From: a virus
Strand: one strand, 5' to 3'
DNA: 64,000 bases
Virus record (IMG/VR): IMGVR_UViG_3300028800_000094
Span: 1 to 64,000 of that record
The position numbers were made by a program, and so were the translations under genes. The notes below the pieces were generated by a model, which ran no database searches, had not been told where the DNA came from, and saw only the letters and a program-made list of their open reading frames with translations. The number at the start of each line of letters is the position of its first letter. Positions within the stretch are counted from its first letter, which is position 1. This document shows, in pieces, positions 16,379-22,797 of the stretch.

Positions 16379-16611
16379 GCGACAAAAAGCACGGAATTAT
16401 TGACGCCGACTACGCCGCGCTGGAAAAGCGGCTCCTCGCGGTCTACGAAAGTATGCCCCCAGGCTTCTATGGGGTGAAAGATTTTTGGAAGGTGAAAGCG
16501 GCCGAGCTGTTCGGAATCGAATACGATGCGGTGACCGCCGAGCAGCGCGACGCCGCAAAGAAGCTGGGCTATATGGACGCCTATATGCCGGGCAAAAAGG
16601 TGCAGCCATGA
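16375..16611 (+). CDS. Hypothetical protein
   Basis: 78 residues, ATGA overlap with the helicase. Sequence MSDKKHGIIDADYAALEKRL then FWKVKAAELFGIEYDAVTAEQRDAAKKLGY. Helical, soluble. The ATG 16375 start gives coupling; a longer upstream frame lies inside the helicase gene and was rejected. Confidence 0.6.
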   Translation: MSDKKHGIIDADYAALEKRLLAVYESMPPGFYGVKDFWKVKAAELFGIEYDAVTAEQRDAAKKLGYMDAYMPGKKVQP

Positions 16612-16931
16612 AATGCTTAAATGGGCCGTGCCGGGCGCCGGTCGCCTGCGGGGGATTCCGGTACTGCCGGCAATGGAACGCGGGGAAAGCTATCGGCCTC
16701 TCGGCCGAAGCTTTCGCCGCAAAAGCCCCCATCGGCACCCCGATCAAATACTACCCGATAGCCGGCGAGGAATTCTTCGTCCATAGCAAGGTGCGATCCG
16801 AGCCGTGGAATCTAGGCCACGGCGCGCTCGTCGTTCTAATCGAGGACCGGACGGGCTGCGTCGACGTAACCCATATCGAAATCATGGAGGCGGTAAATGA
16901 CGACGTGTCAGATTTGCGGGCGCGAGATTAA
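16608..16931 (+). CDS. Hypothetical Cys-containing protein
   Basis: 107 residues, ATG overlapping the preceding stop. N-terminus CLNGPCRAPVACGGFRYC has four cysteines that could form a metal site; the rest is beta-rich (FFVHSKVRSEPWNLGHGALVVLIEDRTGCVDV). A 13-bp hairpin with one bulge lies in the coding sequence at 16685-16715. Confidence 0.6.
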   Translation: MKCLNGPCRAPVACGGFRYCRQWNAGKAIGLSAEAFAAKAPIGTPIKYYPIAGEEFFVHSKVRSEPWNLGHGALVVLIEDRTGCVDVTHIEIMEAVNDDVSDLRARD

Positions 16932-17340
16932 GACAGTTCGTGGCCGCATCGCGCGCCACAAATATAAGCGTCCAGAGTACGCATGGAAATCATCTGATTG
17001 TGAAGGCGCTGGTTATCCGCCCTATGAAGAATCGAAAGATCGTCTCGTCGACTACATCGCTATTTGTACTCGTGAAAACGACGACAAGCTTAAACTTGAT
17101 GCATACTTTCGTAGCAATCCACCACCCACGCTAGTTCGAGAAGGTAGCTGGACTCTTTACGCGCCGGAAATACTGAAGCGCCCCAAAAATTTCAATCCGG
17201 CAACGGAGGAAATGTTTGGGAGGCTCCCCTATTCGAGACTGTTTTTCAGGTATGTTAGAATATCGTATATCCGCGCAAAAAGTGACGCTGCGTTAATTGA
17301 TAGGCTACAGCAACACCTAAAAGCGTGGAAAGCGCCATGA
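16897..17340 (+). CDS. Small zinc-finger-like protein
   Basis: 147 residues, overlapping the previous gene by 35 bases. N-terminal CQICGREIKTVRGRIARHKY ... DCEG fits a CxxC-H-C type zinc ribbon as in small phage HNH/ROS-type proteins. Base use is noticeably more AT-rich than its neighbours, which suggests separate acquisition. Function unknown. Confidence 0.6.
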   Translation: MTTCQICGREIKTVRGRIARHKYKRPEYAWKSSDCEGAGYPPYEESKDRLVDYIAICTRENDDKLKLDAYFRSNPPPTLVREGSWTLYAPEILKRPKNFNPATEEMFGRLPYSRLFFRYVRISYIRAKSDAALIDRLQQHLKAWKAP

Positions 17341-17462
17341 TCTTCCGGGTTCGGTTTACGGTAGCCGGCGGTCATGTTCACTGTCGACTATTCTCCGCGC
17401 GAGGCGCTAATATGACCTTTTTCAAATGCGGTGATTTTTTGCGTCGCGGGAGAGCAGAATGA
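17337..17462 (+). CDS. Small conserved-looking protein, 41 aa
   Basis: ATG overlaps the preceding stop and the stop overlaps the next start (ATGA both sides). Sequence FRVRFTVAGGHVHCRLFSAR then ANMTFFKCGDF resembles short beta-strand proteins I have seen annotated as hypothetical in other phages. Too short for domain assignment. Confidence 0.6.
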   Translation: MIFRVRFTVAGGHVHCRLFSARGANMTFFKCGDFLRRGRAE

Positions 17463-18712
17463 TCGTCTTCGAGAACCCAGGCGAAATCGATATCGACGCC
17501 CTAACCACGTTCGGCGTGAGCGTGAAGGGCACCGACCACCCGATCGGCAAATTCGGCACCGGCTTTAAGTACGCGATAGCCGTCCTGCTTCGGGAGGGCT
17601 GCGCAGTCAAGATCGAAAGCGGATCGCGCGTCTATTACTTTGAATTATATAAAAGAGAGATTCGCGGAAAAGATTTTTCGATCGTATACCTGCGTGAGGA
17701 TAGCTATCCAAACGACAAATCAGTCTGTTCCCTTGGATTCACTACCGAGCTGGGGAAGAACTGGAAATTGTGGATGGCGTATCGCGAACTATACTGCAAC
17801 GCCAAGGACGAAGATGGGTGGGTATATTCTACCGGGCCGGAAGGCCTGCATAATATGCCCGATGGAATGATGGGCACTCGGGTTCTCGTTCACGGCGACG
17901 CTTTTGAAGAAGTCCACAAGCTGCAGCATGAGTTTATCCTGACGGGCGAACCTTTCGCCCGTCTGGAAGGCGCGAACGTCTATCGCCGCGAAGGCAAGTC
18001 GGTATTCTACCGGGGCATCAAGGTCGGCGAGCACGACGGCGGCAAGATCGGCCAGTTTACATACGACCTGACCGGCGACGTGCGCTTAACCGAGGACCGC
18101 ACCCTGGCGCACTCCTGGATGATTCCGGTCTACCTCTCGAAGGCCATTCTCACGGCCGACGATACGAATACCATCGGCGAAATTCTAACCGCGCGCCATG
18201 ATTCTTACGAGCACCGCTTCCGCTACGCCGATCACGTCGAGGCCCCCAGCGACGCCTTCCTTGGGGCGGTAAGCAAGCTTGTGGCGGGCAAGGTCGAACA
18301 GATCAACGACAGCGCCGTAACCGTTATGAAGCGCGAGGCCCGCAAAAAGATCGCCGGCCTCGGCGCCGATATCCTGGTGGACGGGCGAGGCGATTCTAGA
18401 TTAATCCGCGCACTTCGCATCTGCCGCAAAGCGGGCTTTGCGATAGACGCGGAGATTGTCGTCGCGAGCCAGCTCGAAGAAAACGATGGGATAATTGCCG
18501 AGGACGGCCGCATCTATATCCCAAGCCCGCTGCCGGATATGACCGACGCCGACTACGCCGAGCGGCTCGTCGAGGCCTGGGAGCAAATCGACCACCCGGA
18601 CTGGAACGACAAGCAGCGCGCCGATCACTACCTAACCCGCCTAATCCGCCGGGGCGCCGAGGAGATCAAGGATTTCGAAACCAAACTTGCGGGAGGGCCA
18701 AATGAAAGGTGA
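17459..18712 (+). CDS. GHKL-ATPase-like conserved phage protein
   Basis: 417 residues, preceded by CGCGGGAGAGCAGA. The N-terminus contains IDIDALTTFGVSV and HPIGKFGTGFKYAIAVLLREG, which resembles the N/G1-box of the Hsp90/GyrB/MutL ATP-binding fold (IGxFGxGFKxA). Further segments ELGKNWKLWMAYRELYCNAKD and MGTRVLVHGDAF are consistent with the same domain (a G2-like GTR). The C-terminal half (about 230-417) is unassigned and helical. If it binds ATP it could be a MORC- or topoisomerase-like DNA-remodelling ATPase or an anti-defence factor; that is inference. A perfect 10-bp hairpin lies at 17941-17963. Confidence 0.6.
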   Translation: MIVFENPGEIDIDALTTFGVSVKGTDHPIGKFGTGFKYAIAVLLREGCAVKIESGSRVYYFELYKREIRGKDFSIVYLREDSYPNDKSVCSLGFTTELGKNWKLWMAYRELYCNAKDEDGWVYSTGPEGLHNMPDGMMGTRVLVHGDAFEEVHKLQHEFILTGEPFARLEGANVYRREGKSVFYRGIKVGEHDGGKIGQFTYDLTGDVRLTEDRTLAHSWMIPVYLSKAILTADDTNTIGEILTARHDSYEHRFRYADHVEAPSDAFLGAVSKLVAGKVEQINDSAVTVMKREARKKIAGLGADILVDGRGDSRLIRALRICRKAGFAIDAEIVVASQLEENDGIIAEDGRIYIPSPLPDMTDADYAERLVEAWEQIDHPDWNDKQRADHYLTRLIRRGAEEIKDFETKLAGGPNER

Positions 18713-18848
18713 TCTGCGCTGCGTGGAGGGCCGCCTGATGCGGCACGACCCACAATTCGACGACCCCGAACTTGAAACCGATATCGGGGAGTGCCCCGAC
18801 TGTTCAGGGAAGGGATGCGACGACGACCCAAACGACAAATATAACTAG
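18702..18848 (+). CDS. Small zinc-knuckle-like protein, 48 aa
   Basis: ATG 18702 lies inside the end of the previous gene, preceded by GGGAGGGCCAA. C-terminal CPDCSGKGCDDDPND carries a CxxC..C cluster like a DnaJ-type zinc repeat. Only ten bases separate it from the next gene. Function unknown. Confidence 0.55.
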   Translation: MKGDLRCVEGRLMRHDPQFDDPELETDIGECPDCSGKGCDDDPNDKYN

Positions 18849-18858
18849 GGAGGCTTCC

Positions 18859-19158
18859 ATGAAAATCTTAAAGACGCTCGTCCTTCTAGCCGGCCTGATT
18901 TTCGCCCTTATGGTTATGATCGCCGGGGCATTCGCCAATCCGACGCAAGATATTCGCGATCAACACGCGGCAACGCCACCGCGTGTTGATCGCGGCGACG
19001 GCAGGATATACCTCTGCGCCACCTATACCCACCAGCGAAATGATGGCATCCCACCGGCCTGCCTTCCATTACCGGCACCAGACGGCTTCTGGGTCTACGC
19101 CGGCCTCTCCGGGGGCGCCGTCGCCCTGGCCTGGAGCTTTACCCGGAGGCGCCAATGA
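18859..19158 (+). CDS. Exported/membrane protein of unknown function
   Basis: 99 residues from ATG 18859 (CTAGGGAGGCTTCC upstream). N-terminal signal-like hydrophobic stretch (LKTLVLLAGLIFALMVMIAG, then AFA-N cleavage-like site) and a second hydrophobic segment near the C-terminus (FWVYAGLSGGAVALAW) followed by basic residues. Likely an inner-membrane protein with a periplasmic loop holding two cysteines. A perfect 16-bp inverted repeat lies inside the coding sequence (18955-18994). Confidence 0.6.
   Translation: MKILKTLVLLAGLIFALMVMIAGAFANPTQDIRDQHAATPPRVDRGDGRIYLCATYTHQRNDGIPPACLPLPAPDGFWVYAGLSGGAVALAWSFTRRRQ
18955..18994. repeat. Perfect 16-bp inverted repeat inside a gene
   Basis: Arms at 18955-18970 (CGCGATCAACACGCGG) and 18979-18994, loop of 8 bases. 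Very stable if formed in mRNA or single-stranded DNA. No T-tract follows. It lies within the coding sequence just after the putative signal-peptide cleavage region of 18859-19158. Confidence 0.85.
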
Positions 19159-19457
19159 ACCCGCCGCTTGTCGTCAAAGTCGAGTTCGAAACCACCCCCC
19201 TGCGCCCCCTGGCTTGCCGTCCGCCCCAGCGCATCCGCATTAGCGACGCTAATACGGATATGCTGGTGACCTGGGCTCTCTTTCGGGGAGGACAGGGGGT
19301 GGGGTTGGCCGCCGGTCAATGGCTGGAAAAGAACGGCTATAGAACAACCGGCGTCGCCGGGCTATGGGTACGCCGTCAAACCCCAGGCGAATGGCTACGG
19401 AGCCTTACAAAACGCCGCGACACGCGCCCGGAAGGGATCGTCGGGCTCCCGGCGTAG
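19155..19457 (+). CDS. Hypothetical protein
   Basis: 100 residues, ATGA overlap with the preceding gene. Begins with a beta-like PLVVKVEFETTPLRPLA and ends LRSLTKRRDTRPEGIVG. No recognised domain. Two CAGGGGG/CCCCCTG heptamers in opposite orientation and a third copy lie within about 110 bases here. Confidence 0.55.
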   Translation: MNPPLVVKVEFETTPLRPLACRPPQRIRISDANTDMLVTWALFRGGQGVGLAAGQWLEKNGYRTTGVAGLWVRRQTPGEWLRSLTKRRDTRPEGIVGLPA

Positions 19458-19516
19458 CCCAAGACGGCAAAAGGCCCTAGAAACCGAAGTTTTCAACCGA
19501 GAGCAGGAGAGCGGAG

Positions 19517-19918
19517 ATGCTTAAATACAAACAGATTGAGATTGATTCGGGCTACGTAGGCAAAGACCTTAGTATGCTTTGCTGCCCAAGATGCGGTGAG
19601 ATTTACTTACACCACGAAGGTGTTATTAGTTATGATCGCAGTGAAGATGCGGAAAAGGTGGTTAAAACAACCACTCTAAGCCCCGTTACTGATGCAGAAG
19701 ATGTTAAGGCGACAACCACTTCCGTCGAAGTCACAGACGGCATAGGCAACCCCAGCGACCGTAGACATGGTCTTGCAATTGCTTTCTGGTGCGAATGCTG
19801 CAGTTTCGACGACGATCCGAATGATTTAGGTAATGCGATTAGAAGCGGACGTCGTATCGAGCTAACAATTGCGCAGCATAAAGGGTCGACACATATAGGC
19901 TGGCGATTCGATGACTAG
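19517..19918 (+). CDS. Putative zinc-binding protein, last gene of the plus-strand block
   Basis: 133 residues after CCGAGAGCAGGAGAGCGGAG. Two paired-Cys motifs, MLCCPRCGEIY (about 20-30) and FWCECCSFDD (about 90-99), could bind a metal. The middle is Thr/Val-rich. AT-richer than its neighbours. Stops just before the convergent terminator. Confidence 0.65.
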   Translation: MLKYKQIEIDSGYVGKDLSMLCCPRCGEIYLHHEGVISYDRSEDAEKVVKTTTLSPVTDAEDVKATTTSVEVTDGIGNPSDRRHGLAIAFWCECCSFDDDPNDLGNAIRSGRRIELTIAQHKGSTHIGWRFDD

Positions 19919-19924
19919 AAGCAA

Positions 19925-19956
19925 AAGGCCCCCGACACTTTCGTATCGAGGGCCTT
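19925..19956. terminator. Convergent (bidirectional) transcription terminator
   Basis: AAGGCCC (19925-19931) pairs with GGGCCTT (19950-19956), with an inner CGA/TCG extension. The stem begins with AAAA on one side and ends CCTTCC on the other. It sits between the last plus-strand gene and the last minus-strand gene, exactly where both transcription units end. Confidence 0.7.
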
Positions 19957-20022
19957 CCTCCAATGGCACAGTCGTCTGGAGCACACCATGCCCGGCTATA
20001 CTAGCCGAGCCGGGTGCTTGCT

Positions 20023-20226
20023 TCAAGCGACCGGAATCGGCTTGCCCGCTGCCTGGAGCCGGGCATGTGCCGTATCAAGGGCGAGATCGATCGCCGCCTG
20101 CTGCTCGGGCGTCGGATCGACGCCCTTGCCGGTCGAGTTGAGAATCGCCGCGATGCCGGCCTCGATTTGAGGCGCGTCCTCGACGAGGCCCGCGAGCGCG
20201 GATAGAAGTGCTAGGGCTGCGCCCAT
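20023..20226 (-). CDS. Small hypothetical protein at the end of the late block
   Basis: 67 residues, helical, Ala-rich (MGAALALLSALAGLVEDAPQ and PEQQAAIDLALDTAHARLQAAGK). Could associate with membranes through its N-terminal helix, but no clear transmembrane segment. Located in the lysis-region cluster directly after a lipoprotein gene. Confidence 0.6.
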   Translation of the reverse strand: MGAALALLSALAGLVEDAPQIEAGIAAILNSTGKGVDPTPEQQAAIDLALDTAHARLQAAGKPIPVA

Positions 20227-20227
20227 G

Positions 20228-20581
20228 TTATGATCCTTTCGTCGGAAGGGTTGCGACGTATGCCTTAAACACCGAATAGGCGGTGTCGAAGGCTACCATC
20301 GACGGAGTCTTACCGGCTTCGGCGTCCTTGCGGGCGACGACCAGCGCGGCATAGGCATCGTTGTCGTATGCCTTTGCCTGGGCGACGAGCGACGGGTTCG
20401 AGCAGACCGTCGCGTCGGCGCCGACCGATCCGCAGGCCGGGAGCGAAGCGTAGGTCGCCGCGCCCTCCTCAACGGCGGCAAGCGAACCCTGGGCGATATT
20501 GACGACGCCCATCGGCGTGAGGGACGCGCAAGCGACCGTCAAGCCGATGGCGGCGAGCGCGAAGAATCGAAGTGTCCTCAT
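20228..20581 (-). CDS. Probable lipoprotein
   Basis: 117 residues. N-terminus MRTLRFFALAAIGLTVACAS has the positive-hydrophobic-lipobox layout (LTVAC) of a signal peptidase II substrate. The mature part is helical. A lipoprotein near the endolysin could be an outer-membrane spanin partner (o-spanin), but it is longer than typical and no matching inner-membrane spanin was recognised. ATGA overlap with the preceding gene. Confidence 0.6.
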   Translation of the reverse strand: MRTLRFFALAAIGLTVACASLTPMGVVNIAQGSLAAVEEGAATYASLPACGSVGADATVCSNPSLVAQAKAYDNDAYAALVVARKDAEAGKTPSMVAFDTAYSVFKAYVATLPTKGS

Positions 20582-21099
20582 GGTGCGGCCTCCGCTGCGG
20601 GTTCGACTGCGGCAACGGCTTCCGGCTGGGCGCCGGGGGATTCCGCTGCAGGCTGGGTGGCGGACGCCGGTTCGACGGGCGCCGGATCGGGCTCCGGCTT
20701 CGCTACCGGGGCTGGCTCGGACACTGGTTCGGGCGCGGCTGGCTCGGGCGTCGCCAGACTTGCGTGGATCCCGGCGATCACTTCCTCGACGGCCGTAACC
20801 GAGATGGTCGAAAGGTCTTTGCCAAGGCTCGGCAATACCTTCAGGGCGGCGTCGCGGGCCGCAACGACGCGCTCTTCGGGCGTGCCGGTGCCGCTATATG
20901 CCGCCAGGGCTGCGGCCTGCACCACAGCCAAGCCGTCCGTCTTGAGGGCGCTGGCGATGTGGATTGCCGTCTCGTCGGCGATGGGGCCGACAAGGACGGC
21001 CTTAATACGATCGATGTCGGGCTGGAGCACAACCTCGACCGCCTTCAGCTCGCCTTCGAAGAACGAAAGCACGCCGGCAAAATAAGATGCGAGTTTCAT
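20578..21099 (-). CDS. Protein with Pro/Ala/Glu-rich C-terminal tail
   Basis: 173 residues from the ATG at 21099, chosen because AAAGGAGAGCAA precedes it. A longer frame starting at 21186 overlaps the neighbouring gene. The first ~110 residues are helical (FAGVLSFFEGELKAVEVVL...), then a low-complexity Pro/Ala/Glu/Val tail (about 115-173) reminiscent of TonB-like or cell-wall-spanning linkers. Role in lysis or envelope interaction is a guess from position. Confidence 0.6.
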   Translation of the reverse strand: MKLASYFAGVLSFFEGELKAVEVVLQPDIDRIKAVLVGPIADETAIHIASALKTDGLAVVQAAALAAYSGTGTPEERVVAARDAALKVLPSLGKDLSTISVTAVEEVIAGIHASLATPEPAAPEPVSEPAPVAKPEPDPAPVEPASATQPAAESPGAQPEAVAAVEPAAEAAP

Positions 21100-21109
21100 T
21101 TGCTCTCCT

Positions 21110-21328
21110 TTAAGTGTTGCCCAGTAGCCGGTCGACCACGTCGTGCGGAACCTTCCACACGAAAAGAAGAACGACCACGGCGACAATTGCGTCGTGCGCG
21201 GAGTCCGGTAGTTTCTGGGGAAGATAGGAATTAAGGATCTGCGTCAGGGCCGACGCGATCGGAGACGCGAAAAACACGGCGATGAGCTTTCCATTGCCGG
21301 GCTTCTGAGGTGCTTGATCGTCGGCCAT
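21110..21328 (-). CDS. Small membrane protein, holin candidate
   Basis: 72 residues from ATG 21328. One clear transmembrane segment (HDAIVAVVVLLFVWKVPHD) and a moderately hydrophobic stretch earlier (LIAVFFASPIASALTQIL), with a charged N-terminus. Size and location next to the endolysin fit a holin, but no family signature is visible. Confidence 0.5.
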   Translation of the reverse strand: MADDQAPQKPGNGKLIAVFFASPIASALTQILNSYLPQKLPDSAHDAIVAVVVLLFVWKVPHDVVDRLLGNT

Positions 21329-21545
21329 AAAGTAGATCCCCACTGAAGCACCCGGCTCGATGGCCGGGTGCAAAAGATGATTGTTCCTGGGGTAATTCAG
21401 GAATAAAAGTTATGAGGCTTGCTGAGTCTTAGATCCGCTTGCAGGCCCTTTCGGACCATCGGGATCGCATGGCACCTCCTCGGTCAAGGAACTGGCACAG
21501 CACTTTATGTAGTGACCGAAGCCTAGCGCCTTTTCCCGGCGGTGT
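21329..21545 (-). other. Intergenic region with stem-loops and a 13-codon ORF
   Basis: 217 bases between the endolysin stop and the holin candidate. A 9-bp perfect hairpin lies at 21348-21371 (GCACCCGGC with GCCGGGTGC). On the minus strand a GAGGAGG ribosome site precedes a 13-codon ORF (MRSRWSERACKRI), which would be read just before a second small hairpin (TTCCTG/CAGGAA). The upstream part contains CGGTCA...TGACCG pairing. It looks like a structured leader rather than a gene, possibly controlling holin expression. No tRNA cloverleaf found. Confidence 0.4.
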
Positions 21546-22028
21546 CTAGTCGACTGACGGCTCGAATGAAGATAGCAAGGCGATGTTAATTACACGCTTG
21601 AACCAGCCATGCTCGAATATCGACGCGTTTTGACGCGTCGCATATTCGAGGCATCTTAGAGCCAAGAAGTCCTCAAAGCAATCCCGCGACGCCGCCCTCA
21701 TCATTGCCAGGGTATGGTCGCCGATCAATCCGTCCTCAAACACGCCCAGCGCTCGCTGGGCTAGTTTAAGGACATCCCCCTGATTCACTTCCCCGTCGAA
21801 TACCGCGAGCGCCCAGCACCAGGGCATCTCGTCGCAGCGATGATTATCGTAATACTTTTCGCGATAAACGGCTAGGGCCGCTTCCCGCGACGGTGGCCAG
21901 GGGGTGACGTCGGGATTGAACTTGCGGGCTAACCCGAACCAAGTGTCGCCGCCGGGATCTTTGGGATCATTCGAGTGCTGCCCTTCTTCGGGGAGCACGA
22001 CGTCGGCTGCGGCCTTGAAATAGCTCAC
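21546..22028 (-). CDS. Endolysin (GH108-type muramidase)
   Basis: 160 residues if the GTG at 22028 is used; AGAAGG lies eight bases upstream and the start directly follows the preceding stop. N-terminal AAADVVLPEEGQHSNDPKDP continuing GGDTWFGLARKFNP is the signature of glycosyl hydrolase family 108, with the catalytic Glu in the EEG. It cleaves the peptidoglycan glycan backbone. No signal peptide, so it needs a holin. A longer frame to 22196 overlaps the neighbouring gene and was not chosen. Confidence 0.9.
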   Translation of the reverse strand: MSYFKAAADVVLPEEGQHSNDPKDPGGDTWFGLARKFNPDVTPWPPSREAALAVYREKYYDNHRCDEMPWCWALAVFDGEVNQGDVLKLAQRALGVFEDGLIGDHTLAMMRAASRDCFEDFLALRCLEYATRQNASIFEHGWFKRVINIALLSSFEPSVD

Positions 22029-22029
22029 G

Positions 22030-22353
22030 CTAAACACCTTCTGGTGGGGCGAAACAATACAACTGATCGCCGGCCGACCAGAGTACGGCCGAGCCGGTCG
22101 GGTTGCGCGCGTTGTGGAGGACAATCTCTTCGGGAATATCGATGGGCGCTCCGTCGACAAGAGCGACGTAGTGCCCATCCCTAATTTCGGCCTCAACGAG
22201 CCTTCCGTCTGATTCGCCGCAGCACGACCTACTGGTGCCGGGGATGAGCTGGGAATTGAACCACGCGGAATACTGCCCGGAGCTTCCGGGCGGAGGCGCG
22301 GCAGACGCCGAAACGGATATGGCGAATAGAGCGAGTCCGATCAGCCTGTACAT
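22030..22353 (-). CDS. Secreted protein of the lysis region
   Basis: 107 residues from ATG 22353 (AGGAGG five bases upstream). A signal peptide (YRLIGLALFAISVSASAAPP) with an ASA-A cleavage-like site is clear. The mature part has a CC pair (TSRSCCGESDGRLVEAEI) and a final Cys. Similar small exported proteins occur beside phage endolysins. Periplasmic location is likely, function unknown. Confidence 0.65.
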   Translation of the reverse strand: MYRLIGLALFAISVSASAAPPPGSSGQYSAWFNSQLIPGTSRSCCGESDGRLVEAEIRDGHYVALVDGAPIDIPEEIVLHNARNPTGSAVLWSAGDQLYCFAPPEGV

Positions 22354-22362
22354 CACAGCCTC

Positions 22363-22797
22363 CTATTTACCGGTGAGCAAATGAATCCCTTCGACAATGA
22401 GGCCGCCGATTCCGGTTAAGCCGACGCCGGCCATCCATATGGCGCCCTGCCCGCGTGCGCGTGCGAGATCGAATCCGGCCATCTTTGCGTCGGTTGCATC
22501 AGCACGAGATTCAAGGCTGTCATTTCGTTTTGAGAGAACGTCATTCTCTCGCGAGACCGCCTTGAACTGGACGGTGTCCTCGTTGAAGTGAGCCTGCATC
22601 TTACTGGTCAGGTTATGGTGCTGCTGGTCGACCCGTTCCACCAGCGTGGCCATACCGACCTTGATGTCACCGACCACCCCGACAATTCCGTCAAGCTTTA
22701 CACTGACCGTTTTAACGAGATCATTAACCTTTGTATCGATCGCGTCAACACGCTTATCATAATCACGTCGCTCACTCGTCATTTCGTCCTCGCGCAT
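22363..22797 (-). CDS. Coiled-coil protein with C-terminal membrane segment
   Basis: 144 residues. A long coiled coil covers most of the protein, including KVNDLVKTVSVKLDGIVGVV and LVERVDQQHHNLTSKM. A C-terminal transmembrane segment (IWMAGVGLTGIGGLIVEGIH) follows. This layout, soluble coiled coil plus C-terminal anchor, resembles hemolysin XhlA-like or DUF1515-like lysis-accessory proteins. A second in-frame ATG lies at 22782. Overlaps the fibre gene end. Confidence 0.6.
   Translation of the reverse strand: MREDEMTSERRDYDKRVDAIDTKVNDLVKTVSVKLDGIVGVVGDIKVGMATLVERVDQQHHNLTSKMQAHFNEDTVQFKAVSRENDVLSKRNDSLESRADATDAKMAGFDLARARGQGAIWMAGVGLTGIGGLIVEGIHLLTGK

Noticed and set aside
20572-21234. 220-codon plus-strand ORF in the lysis region
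   Set aside because: Shadow of minus-strand genes with good starts and a signal peptide; Arg/Gly-biased.
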